From NCBI GenBank assembly GCA_013396915.1, contig VWZL01004368.1, forward strand, positions 563,066 to 627,065: a stretch of DNA of 64,000 nucleotides. The letters run 5' to 3'. The translations under genes were made by a program, and so were the position numbers. Shown one piece after another: positions 11,266 to 21,096 of the stretch. Each line of letters begins with the position of its first letter. Within the stretch, counting starts at the first letter, position 1. The notes below the pieces were generated by a model. The model made no database searches and was not told where the DNA came from. It saw only the letters and a program-made list of their open reading frames with translations. This DNA comes from Stercorarius parasiticus (taxonomy: Eukaryota > Chordata > Aves > Charadriiformes > Stercorariidae).

Positions 11266-12790
11266 AGGTGCTATGCTGGACTGTGGTCTCACAAACAAGG
11301 AGGAGCTAGTGGGGAATCATAGAATGGTTTGGGTTGGAAGGGACCTTAAAGATCATCTAGTTCCAATGCCCGCGTGAAGGGGGTTGGAACCCTGTGAAGG
11401 TCAAGGGCAGCCTTGGCTGCAGTGACCATGAAATGCTGGAGTTCAAGATCCTTAGGGCAGTAAGGAGGGTGCATAGCAAGCTCACTACCCTGGACTTCAG
11501 GGGAGCAGACATTGGCCTCTTCAGGGATCTACTTGATAGAGTACCATGGGATAAAGCCCTGGAGGAAGAGGGGCCCAAAAAAGCTGGCTAATATTCAAGG
11601 ACCACCTCCTCCAATCTTATCCCAACAAAGAGGAAGTTGGGCAAAAATGCCAGGAGGTCTGCATGGATGAACAAGGAACTCTTCGATAAACTCAAACACA
11701 AAAAAGAAGCCTACAGAAGGTGGAAGCAAGGACAGGTAGCCTGGGAGGAATACAGAGAAATCATCTGAGCCGCCGGGGGTCAGGTTAGGAAAGCTAAAGC
11801 CCTGATAGAATTAAATCTGGCCAGGGACATCCAGGGCAAGAAGAAAATCTTCCAGAGGTACATCAGCGATAAAAGGAAGACTAGGGAAATTATGGGTCCA
11901 CTCTGGAAGGAAATCAGAGACTTGGTTACCCAGGATATGGAAAAGGCTGGGGTACTCAACAACTCTTTTGCCTCAGTCTTCACTTGCAAGGGCTCTAGCC
12001 CCACCGCCCAAGTCACGGAAGGCAAAGGCGGGCCTGTGCAAACCTCATGAAGTTCAACAAGGCCAAATGCAAGGTCCTGCATGTGGGTCGGGGCAGTCCC
12101 AAGCACAAATACAGACTGGGTGGAGAATGGATTGAGAGTGGCCCTGAGGAGAAGGACTTGGGGGTGCTGGTGGACGAGAAGCTCAACATGACCCAGCAAT
12201 GTGCACTCACAGCCCAGAAAGCCAACTGTATCCTGGGCCGCATCAAAAGAAGCGTGGCCAGCAGGCCGGAGGAGGTGATTCTACCACTCTACTCCACCCT
12301 GGTGAGACCCCACCTGGAGTACTGCCTCCAGCTCTGGGGCCCCCAAAATGAGAAGGACATGGACCTATTGGAGTGAGTCCAGAGAAGGGCCATGAAGGTG
12401 ATCAGAGGGCTGCTGCACCTCTCCTGTGAAGACAGGCTGAGAGAGTTGGGGTTGTTCAGCCTGGAGAAGACAAGGATCTAGGGACACTTTGTAGCAGCCT
12501 TCCAGGACCTAAAGGGGGCCTTTAGGAAAGATGGGGAGGGACTGTTGATCAGGGAGTGTAGTGATAGGACAAGGGGTAATGGTTTTAAACTGAAAGAGGG
12601 GAGATTCAGATGAGAGATTAGGAAGAAATTCTTTACCCTGAGGGCAGGTTGCCTAGAGAAGATGTGGTTGCCCCATCCCTCGAAGTGTTCAAGGCTAGGC
12701 TGGATGGGGTTTTGAGCAACCTGATCTAGTGGGAGGGGGGTTGGAACTAGATGATCTTTAAGGCCCATTCCAACCCAAACCATTCTATGA
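11266..12790 (+). mobile_element. CR1 LINE, 5'-truncated, internally deleted, interrupted by a nested CR1
   Basis: This is a non-LTR retrotransposon of the CR1 clade in plus orientation. The left part (11266-11314 and 11392-12032) encodes the region after the endonuclease and the linker toward the reverse transcriptase ([32 protein letters not shown] text, with a TGA in VWEEYREII*). The text then jumps near 12032-12045 from the pre-RT linker directly to the end of the RT domain: a 109-codon frame at 12047-12376 begins [16 protein letters not shown] and contains [15 protein letters not shown] and [14 protein letters not shown]. The RT catalytic core, including the FADD box, is missing. The coding end is followed by the untranslated tail and terminates at CCATTCTATGAT. 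Frames are broken by stops, so the copy is dead. The consensus behind this call is from memory. Confidence 0.95.
11315..11391 (-). mobile_element. Short CR1 3' end nested in reverse inside the larger CR1
   Basis: AATCATAGAATGGTTTGGGTTGG, then AAGGGACCTTAAAGATCATCTAG is the reverse complement of a CR1 3' tail. The host CR1 reads ACAAACAAGGAGGAGCTAGTGGGG before it and GTGAAGGTCAAGGGCAGCCTTGG after it; these are adjacent in the second CR1 of this window (24355-24405). The 77-base segment therefore interrupts the older copy. The exact right edge is uncertain by a few bases and no clear target-site duplication is visible. Confidence 0.85.
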
Positions 12791-13674
12791 TATTTATGGA
12801 AGCTCTGTTGGAACCAAATGTCTTCTTAACTACTGCAGCCAATGACTTCTGTTTGTTACTTTTAGGCAATAGAAATGGAAATTCTAAACAAGAACAACTC
12901 CTTCAGTTTATTTTAATAATAATCTACGAGAGCCTTTTTCGGTTTTGGCTTTCCATATTTTTTAGTATCTTGAAGTGCTCACCAGACTGTACTTCAGATT
13001 AACACAGTCTTTGATTGCCTGTGCCTCACTAAAAAGGCAAGAGAACGTACTTTTTATCTCACAGCATGACAAATTGGTTTTTTTTTTTTCTACACAGTAC
13101 TGTTGGATCTTACAGCTTAAAAGTGGTGTGGTAATGTCCCAGATCTATTTCAGTTCAGTGTTCTTCAAGTGGAATTTGCAGTTTCTGAATTTTGTCTTTT
13201 TTTTTTTTTAATACACACAAAGGTAAGGAGAATGTTTGATACATGACTAACTTCAACTATACTTCCTCAAAGGAGGTGTGTTTATTTTCTTTCACTTTTG
13301 AATTACTTTGAATTCCAGTTTTTTAAGTTGAGTTGCAATACTGCACAAATTTTTGAAATTATTTCTATTACTTTAGTACATATTTTTTTTTTTATTTAAC
13401 ATTTTTATATTAGAGGAGCTATGTGGGTGATTGAAAACTAAGCTCTACATCCTTGATTTTGCTTTGAAATATGTGCTCAAATATGGGTCTCATCAGTGCA
13501 GGTGTCCTCAAAAAATTATGTAATTTTTACAAGCACTAATCTGGTGGATAAATTGATGAATTTCCATGTTCAGGCCACAGCATGTCAAGCAGCATGTAGC
13601 AATGTTATCATATGATTTTAGTATGTGAAATTATCTTACTGGAGAAGAAATAAATTACCAAAAAAGCTTTGGCT
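12791..13674. other. Unique AT-rich non-coding DNA with T-runs
   Basis: Runs of T12 (13078-13089), T13 (13197-13209) and T10 (13384-13393) are present. No gene or known repeat was recognised. Open frames here are mostly translations of T-rich DNA. Confidence 0.55.
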
Positions 13675-13754
13675 TTTGTGGGATTGAATATATGAACTGG
13701 TTCTTATCTTGTGGGATACACAGATTTGTGGGATTGAATATATGAACTGGTTCT
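13675..13754 (+). repeat. 50-bp-period direct duplication (1.6 copies)
   Basis: A 30-base segment starting TTTGTGGGATTGAATATATG at 13675-13704 recurs identically at 13725-13754. The period is exactly 50 bases. The perfect identity indicates a recent local duplication or a polymorphic minisatellite seed. Confidence 0.95.
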
Positions 13755-14244
13755 CATTCTTATTTGCAGTTGCCATAAAGATCTTGAGTGTTGTTCTGTT
13801 TGGGAGGTTCTTAAGTTTCAAAATTATATTCTTTTTCAAATGACTCTGTGAAACCGCTTGCAATCACCATTTCAATTCTTGGTCATCATAAGCCTGGAAA
13901 TGTTGTAAATACTACCTGTGCGTACTTGTCGGAACAAGCATTCCTGTGACTTTGTGACTGATCGCTGTAAATACATAGGTCAGTGTGTGCTTGAAAGAGA
14001 TCTACTATTCAAGACTATCCCAGTTGCAGAAAAAATAAGAAAACTTTATATTTAAATAATGACAGTTCAAAAGCACAAGATCCCGATACAGTGGTCAAGT
14101 CTTAAAACTGCTAGAAAATGTTTTGGCACTATATATATAGGGAGTATTCTTAACTATAGTTAGTAGAAAATAAGCAATTTTCTGACTGCATAGCCACGAC
14201 TATCTGGAATTTGACAAATATGAATAACATTGTGTAGGTCAGAG
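13755..14244. other. Unique AT-rich DNA
   Basis: Nothing recognised; a short TATATATA stretch lies near 14132. Confidence 0.5.
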
Positions 14245-14302
14245 TAAGTTATATGATCTTTAGAGGTCCCTTCCAGCCTTAACTATTCTAGTATTCTATG
14301 AA
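14245..14302 (+). mobile_element. CR1 LINE 3' tail fragment
   Basis: ATGATCTTTAGAGGTCCC, then TTCCAGCCTTAACTATTCTAGTATTCTATG matches the terminal untranslated part of avian CR1 in plus orientation, including the ATTCTATG end. Less than 60 bases are recognisable. Confidence 0.75.
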
Positions 14303-15102
14303 GTCATCTGAAGTGTGTGTGTGTTTCGTTTTGTTTGTTATTTTTTTTTAAAAAGCCTGGTTTCCCTAAGTCTTAGCAGGAGACAGACTTAAGAGTGTTG
14401 CACAGCATTTATGATGCCAAACTGGTTAAGGCAGATCCATTCATTAGTAGGACTTACATGACTATGTATTTTTAGAACCTTCCTGTGGTTCAATGAAGGC
14501 AAACTGTATGTAATTTGTCTTTGATACAACAGCTAGCAGATGCAATTTACCGTGCTGCTGAGTTGACTTTTAGCATGATCTGGTTTTATAGCTCCTCGTG
14601 CACTGCAGAATGTTAGGCTTAGGAGCAAAACACACAGGGCTCTAAGCTGGTGGGTACAACAGCTAAGGGTGTGGATTTGGAGATTCATTAATTTCCTTCT
14701 GAAATAATATCAGCACTCAAGGAGGTGGTGAAATTGAGTGCACCAGAGGCAAATTTTTTTGTTTTGGTCTAAGAAAATACAAAACGTTCATGACTTCTAG
14801 TTTGGGTTGGGGTTTTNGGTGTCCATCATGCAACTGTCTAACCATAATAATATTTTTTCCTTTTTTCCCAGGTGTTAATTGTCTGTGTTTTGTAAGCTAG
14901 GCAATATAAATTTTACTCTGGTATTTTCAAATTGACTTTTTAAAGGAATTTTAATAAAATTGTGCTTTGTTTATTGTATATAAAACCAATTTTGTTGATA
15001 GTGATCTTCATTAATGCTACTTTCATATGGCAGCACTTGTCATTTGATGACTTTTTTGCAGGTGTGCTTATTAACATTAAATTAGTGGCTAATTTGTCAA
15101 TA
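14303..15102. other. Unique AT-rich non-coding DNA
   Basis: No gene was seen. An assembly N is at 14817. A pyrimidine tract ending in CCCAG lies at about 14856-14872, but no open frame of note follows it. Confidence 0.55.
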
Positions 15103-15144
15103 TACTGATCTTAGGCTGTGTTGTACTGATCTTAGGCTGTGTTG
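15103..15144 (+). repeat. Tandem duplication, 2 x 21 bp
   Basis: The unit TACTGATCTTAGGCTGTGTTG (15103-15123) is followed immediately by an identical copy (15124-15144). This is a perfect head-to-tail duplication in otherwise unique DNA. Confidence 0.97.
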
Positions 15145-15494
15145 TATTTATATTTAACTGCCTGCTTTACCACTGATAAGTATCTATTGGCTTGCCTGCT
15201 TACCTGCGCATTACACTGTTGATATCTCTTCTTATCTTGTATCTTGTACTCTTGCATTTGAGACAATTTATTCCAAGGACACAGAGTACTTTTCAAGTCA
15301 TTTAAACACACAGCAGGAAGATTATCCAGATGATAGTTTTATCATTGATTTTTATAAAAGTCTGTGAGGCACACGATTAAAACCTAGCTGCAGCTAAAGA
15401 GATGCATTTGAAGAGATGAGCTTTATATTTAGAGGAACAATAAACAGTTTTTATCCTCTGTTTCTGTAAACATTTCTGGGTAGGTTTTGGTGGG
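15145..15494. other. Unique AT-rich DNA
   Basis: Nothing recognised. Confidence 0.5.
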
Positions 15495-15541
15495 TTTTTT
15501 TCTGGGTGTTTTTTTTTGTTTTTTTTTTTTGTTTTTTTTTT
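15495..15541 (+). repeat. T-rich low-complexity tract
   Basis: Runs of 6-12 T are separated by single G or short CTGGGTG spacers. The phenylalanine-rich frame starting at 15506 is a translation of this tract plus downstream DNA and is not supported as a gene. Confidence 0.9.
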
Positions 15542-17194
15542 AAAGCAGAAAACAATTCTGAGAATTCTTTTTGGATACTCTTTTGGGGATATGGGAAAAT
15601 GGCTAAGTTTTCTAGGTTTGTGGGCTCTTATGTAGTCTATCTTGTGGCATGTCAAAAAGAGGTCAAAACCCAGGCCCTTATGAAATTAGATGTTTCTCTT
15701 TATGGTGCTTTACCTTTACATTCGAATTTCCGGGGCTTACGTGGAAGCTACCCTCAGTCTTTGATTTACTGTATAGTAGCTCTCATGTACTTTTGGTATT
15801 ATGCAACTCCATCTGTAGCATTCTCTCACTCATAACATCATTTCTTCAAAATTTTGTTTTTCTGTTTCATGGTAACTTGTCAAATTGATTTACACTTTGT
15901 TCAGTCATCTGTCCGTAATTCAACATTGAAAAGCTGAATGATTTCCTCAAAAGCAGTTGAAAATTAATGGAAATGGAGAGTTTTGATACCTCTGTGAGGT
16001 AGAGGGTGCATTGCTGGAGGACTAATGGTATCATTTTACAAACTTGGATATAGTTCTTGAGTAAACCTCTCTGCATTGCACCAGGAGGCAAGAGGAGGAT
16101 AAAATGCTTTTTAATTAGATGATTTAATTTGTAGGCCCAGAGATAACTTAGAACTCCGATGTTTGTGGTGCTACTGAAAAAAGTTTTGTTAGGAAAAGCT
16201 ACTAGTAAGTTTCTGGGAAATAACTAAATTTTTTGTCTTCTAATCACTTGTAATATGTAAGCTTGTATGACCTCTGGTGTCTCATCATCCTTATCTTTCT
16301 CCCTGTGTTTCATTTTCCTGCTTTTTTTCATCTTGCCCTGTCTTGTCATATTCCAAATAGGTAAACTCTGAGTAGAAAAGCCTTAATTCTGAATTTCTCA
16401 GTATGTGAGTGAGGTTCTTCTAAATCAACTGGTAAATAATAATGTACTCTAAAACTCGTGGAAATAGCTTTTTGTCAGGAGTGTATGCTCTCCTTGCTTG
16501 CATATGCAAAACTGGGCAATAGATTACCTTTTTAAAATGTGGAAGTGGCTGCAGCCACAAAGTGACTTGATCAGAATGCTGTGTGTGAGATGATGGGATG
16601 TACAGACAGTTGATTGCAACTGTATCAGTTGAAATGTGCCATTTGACATCTATACATAATACAGGGGTGCAAGATGTTGAAAATTTCCATAGTCTTCTCC
16701 ATCTGTTTCCTTTTGTTGTTGAAATGTGTTTGGAGATACATTTTGAAGTGGAGAAACAAAAGGAGATGCACTAGAAATAAAGAAAATATTCCACTGAAAA
16801 GTCCTTTTGTCTTGAGATGAGGGCCCAGGTTTATATTTAAAACGCTAAAATTACTGTTTGTGTAGAAAAAGCGAATATGAATTTTTCAATACAGCTTTGT
16901 CAAATAGAAGACCTACCCTTTTTGGATAAAGGAAAGCGCTGTGGTTTGCAGTAGTGTTCGTGTTGGTGCTCCATGATACCATCGTTCCAACAGGTTGAGA
17001 ATTACTGATGTTCACTGGGATGTTCAGTGACATGATTCTGAAAAGCAGTAAAACAAGTAGATAAGCAAGCAAAGCTTCACTGAATATCTTAGTCTTGCTT
17101 AACAGATCTTAGGAGTTCCAAAACATTTTATCACAAGATTGATGTTTTCTATTTTCTACAAATGACAGACTTTGCATTTCAGCGCTTCTGCTTG
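15542..17194. other. Mostly unique non-coding DNA
   Basis: No gene was seen. A pyrimidine-rich patch lies at 16260-16360. A 16935-17010 segment containing AGGTTGAGAATTACTGATG is faintly like a hAT terminal sequence but was not called. Confidence 0.5.
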
Positions 17195-17345
17195 TGATTC
17201 AAGGATCATGAAAATATTGTTTGAAAAACACCACCTCTGGAGACATCTAGTTCAGTCTCCACTAAAAATGACTGTTGCCAACACTAAATCGGGGCAGCTG
17301 CATTTGCCACCAGTCCTTCTGCGTTTGTGAGCAGCAAGGGAGAAT
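17195..17345 (-). mobile_element. Diverged CR1-family LINE 3' remnant
   Basis: CTCTGGAGACATCTAGTTCAG, then TCTCC and ACTAAATCGGGGCAGCTGCA follow, in order, the reverse complement of an older CR1 3' region (the CTCTGGAGATCATCTAGTCCAAC block and the following AGATCAGGTTGC block). It is heavily mutated and lacks the octamer end. Confidence 0.45.
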
Positions 17346-19504
17346 CACAGAGGATTTAGGAATTGTAGAAATAGAAAAGTAGGAAAAGTGGTATGAACAG
17401 ATTCGTATGAGGTTTTCTTGTTGAAATGTGTGTGGGTTGATAACACTGACTTTTGTTAAAAGTTCGCGATCTTTTTAATATGAGGAGTTTTGGAATCACT
17501 TTTCTTCACAGCATTTTCATCTTTTAGATGATTCAGCAGGATGACTTTTGTTTATTCAGTCAGCATGTTGGAATTCTATTTGGAGGCAAATGCAATATGT
17601 TAACTTGCAATGAATGAAATGAAATTTATCAATTTAATTCAGACAGAAAAATCGCTGTGTTAATACTGATTTTTATAAAACATGTTTTACTTTTGGCAAG
17701 GTCCTCTAAGAAAAGCCATTATGGTGTAAAGTAGAAAAATGTATTTGTAGCCCAAACTATGAAATATTTAGGGATAACTGCTTATTCTGCAGAGTCTCTA
17801 TTTAAGCTTGGGGAAGTCTTAACAGTCTGTGTCTTAGATGTCGACCAGCAAAGTGGAAGTAACCTGATATGTTTACCATTCTACTGTCTTATTACACTCT
17901 AAAATTTTTATAAACTAGTGTGTTGGAATGGCTAAATACATAAAAATGATAATATTTCCATTCAGAATATATCTATGATGTGAAATTGAAGGAAAAGCAG
18001 CTACCGTTTTTGCAATATTGTTATGGTTTATTTGAAAGACTCGTGTGGATCCCCTTGATACTATACACCCGCTGATACTATATTCCTCTTCATATAATAT
18101 CTGTAAATTCAAATCTAAATCTAATATGAAAACCCTAATTTTAGTTATTGTTGAAGAATTTATGTGTGTCTACACATAATTGTGAATGATAATGTTAGTT
18201 GCAAATATGGGCTGCTGTTAGTACAACTTTAATTACTGTTTCTTTCCCTGCTTAACTTTGCTTAAAGTAATCTGAAACCAGTTCTGTTTAACAGCTTCCT
18301 TTTTCTGGTTATTCACGAGAGTGGATGAAATCACTCATTAAGCATCTGTGCCTTGCAAATCTGGTGTTCTAACAAATAGGTGTAATGGCCCTGTCTCCTT
18401 AGTGAAGTGAGAAGCTCCAGCCAAATTTCATTTTGAACCAACAGAGTTATGTCTGCATAAACTGGTAGATTAACAGCAGCATCTTTTACTCTTTCCTCAC
18501 CAGTTCCTGGGTGACACAAGAAAAAGTCTTTCAGAGCTCCACAATAATTGGTTGTCCACTGTCATAACAAAAGGCTGCTAGTATAGAACTTCCTCTCTTG
18601 TAAATAATCAAGCTGTTGTCAAGAAATTTGAAGTAGCAGACCTCCCCCACTCTCTCTCCAAATATACATTATATCAAAAACATGCTAAGATGATAGGAAA
18701 AACTGTGGCCAGTTACTTATAAAACAAACTTAGTCAGTAGATAACTCCTCTGAAACTCATAATCTGTCTTTTCTTAGGGAAGGCAGTCTGTTTGATTAGT
18801 TAATATTGTCTTGCAGTATGTCTCATGATTGTCTTTGGCTTGTGGAGCCCGTTTACATCTGCTCCAGCTAATGGAACTGTTTCTGGTACACATCCTGTGG
18901 AATACACTTTAAAGAGCGCTGCAGCACTGCATGTGAATTATCCATGTTGTTTGTCTTTTGGCACATTCTCTACTTTGCACTAAAATGCTGGCAAAGCTTG
19001 GTTTGCGTAGTCCTCTGGTGTTTTGTATTGGTGAAAGGATCTTTGGGAAAATAAATGCCAACTATTTCATAGGCTGAGAAAATTTCTGCTGTATTCCGTG
19101 CTTTGAACAAAGAAGTATGGGGCTGCTGCGCTGTCACAGTGCTTCTGATGAGTTAGCTTCCAGCATTGCTGTTGGGAGCCATCTGTAGAAATCGGGCATA
19201 GAATGTGCTGGTCACTTCCTAATCTGTGCTCTACTTAGGGGTGCTGTGTGGATGCACTTCACTTGGCATCACCACCTGTGCTTTCCCTCTGTCCAATAAT
19301 GGGACTGTGCTTTGCAAAACACCCCATAATAGACACTTTTTAAATCCAAGCTTTCTATGTTTTTGCTATTGGAGTTTCACCGTAGTACCTTCACTTTGGA
19401 GGTACTGTCACGGTTCTAAGTTGGTGATGAATTCTTTTATATTAGCTGGTAAGATAGAAACTAGTGTTCTGAACTAATATAGATATGCCATGGAGCATTG
19501 AATT
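17346..19504. other. Unique AT-rich non-coding DNA
   Basis: No gene or repeat family was recognised. Frames at 18331-18519 (minus) and 19226-19477 (plus) are isolated, lack recognisable motifs and have no supporting splice sites that stand out. Confidence 0.55.
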
Positions 19505-19540
19505 AAAAAAAAAAAACCAACAAACCACCAACCAACAGAT
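19505..19540 (+). repeat. A-rich low-complexity tract
   Basis: An A-run is followed by CCAACAAACCACCAACCAAC-type sequence. Simple sequence with no parent element recognised. Confidence 0.8.
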
Positions 19541-20317
19541 TCTATAAACAACTCTGAAATTTAATCTCTTGGCCAAGTCACACGCAGTATACTAAATACT
19601 TATTAAGGATAAGCTGTTTCTACTTTTAGAACAAACATTAAATGGCAGATGCCCACAATTCTAATACCAGATGCCAGTGATGGAAAGGATTTGTGACCTA
19701 AATACTCCTGAACAATTTCTTCCCTAAATGCACATTCACAGTGGCACATGACTTAACTGATCTAGGTAACTGGAGTGGTCTTTGTTATCTCTGCTCATGT
19801 TAGTTAGATACATTGGCAATTGATAACATTCTGTTTAACTAGAACACGCCTTGCTCTTTTGAGAGGGAAAAAAAGTATAATAGGTAGGGAGTGACTCTGT
19901 TTAGTGGAATCAGTTAAAACACTCTGACTTCAGTGCGGAAGCCTGTAAACGAATGCTTTAACTATGATCTGAAAGTACTAAAGAAAAGTATATTGCTCAC
20001 CTTCCCCAAAGGGGGAGCTCTTCGGTGTTTTGGGTTCCTTCGTATTATACAGTGAAAGGGACCGTACCATTGCTGATGTATGTAGAAAGATTAGATTCTG
20101 TGGGGGAGAGAACGGTTTGTGAAGACTGAGTGGATGCAGGAGGCTTGTTTTTTCCTTCCCAACCCAACTAGAAGTTCTAAGCTTGCTGCAGAATTAATTA
20201 GAGGAGGTTCTTTTGTGCTAAGTTATGCATAAGGTCAGATTAGACTGCCATAATGGTCTCTTGGAGTTTTGTATTAAAACAGTCAAACAAAAATACTCTC
20301 TCCTGTGAAACTCTAAG
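19541..20317. other. Unique non-coding DNA
   Basis: Nothing recognised. Confidence 0.5.
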
Positions 20318-20335
20318 ACCTCGGTTACCCGAGGT
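20318..20335. repeat. Perfect 7-bp hairpin with CpG in both arms
   Basis: ACCTCGG (20318-20324), a TTAC loop and CCGAGGT (20329-20335) form a perfect stem. CpG is scarce in the neighbourhood, so a conserved palindrome holding two CpGs stands out. No known regulatory element is assigned. Confidence 0.8.
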
Positions 20336-20387
20336 AGAGAATTACTTGTCAGCTTTGCCAGTTAAGCATCCTGTTTTCCCTTCTTTT

Positions 20388-20445
20388 ATATTTTTATATA
20401 TATATTTTTAAAATTTATTTATTTTTAACTTGATCAGAAATAAAT
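20388..20445. repeat. AT-only low-complexity tract
   Basis: An almost uninterrupted A/T stretch with TATATATATA and TTTATTTATTTTT. Simple sequence. Confidence 0.85.
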
Positions 20446-20965
20446 ATTTTCTATCAGTCCTCACTTTTCCCTGTCTGGAGCTGTGCCTGCAAACGGCATT
20501 TGATACAGGGACCAAGACGTCCCAGTCTACAGTGGATTCTATCATTGTTTTAAAGGCTAGTGATAATCAGCTTTAGCTGGTGAGATGGCTGTGCACTTGT
20601 CACTGGCCATTGTGCCCCACATTTTGGGTGAAGGTGCACCTACCTCCCTTCTACTCTTGGCCACCCTTGTGATTTTTTTAAAGTGAACACAGGCTGCTGT
20701 ACAACTCCAGCTTCACAAATTTTAATATCCACCCACTCGCCTGGATCCTAGCTGACAGGGCAGGTTTTGTGTACCTCCATAGTCTCTGCTGAGGAGAATG
20801 GGAAATGATTTGTTGTCCCTTGTACAAATGTTTCTCCTGGGTTGGTGGTTCAATAGCTTGTCACAGATATCATCCAGTCTAAAGTTTCAGCATTGAGAGC
20901 CATTTTAAATATTTAGCTTCATAATCTCCCTTTTCTTTTTTCCAGGAATATTATGTTTGTATCTT
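20446..20965. other. GC-richer unique DNA, no gene recognised
   Basis: The 20460-20800 interval is less AT-rich than its flanks (CAAACGGCATTTG, GACGTCCCAG, CACTCGCCTGGATCC). No frame over 60 codons with a recognisable product was found on either strand. Confidence 0.45.
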
Positions 20966-20981
20966 AAAAAAAAAAAAAAAA
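20966..20981 (+). repeat. A16 run
   Basis: Sixteen A follow GTATCTT; GTAAAAAAAATAATAG comes after. No retrocopied gene was recognised upstream. Confidence 0.85.
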
Positions 20982-21070
20982 GTAAAAAAAATAATAGTTA
21001 AACACAGAGTAAGCAGTGGCCTTGCTGTACAGTTAATGCCTGTGTATATTTTTAGGTTAAAATTGGTCCT
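20982..21070. other. Unique AT-rich DNA
   Basis: Short stretch with nothing recognised. Confidence 0.4.
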
Positions 21071-21096
21071 TGAATCTAAATGAATCTAAATCTAAA
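21071..21096 (+). repeat. 10-bp tandem repeat, about 2.6 copies
   Basis: TGAATCTAAA at 21071 and again at 21081 is followed by TCTAAA. Short local slippage repeat. Confidence 0.85.

Noticed and set aside
12047..12376. A 109-codon frame with a clean start as an independent protein gene
   Set aside because: Its text ([22 protein letters not shown]) is the C-terminal end of the CR1 reverse-transcriptase polypeptide inside a dead element.
15506..15835. 109-codon frame beginning with a phenylalanine run
   Set aside because: Its start lies in a T-rich low-complexity tract and no conserved motif follows.
16935..17010. Possible hAT/Charlie transposon end (AGGTTGAGAATTACTG)
   Set aside because: Only one terminal-like word, no second terminus, no 8-bp target duplication and no internal similarity.
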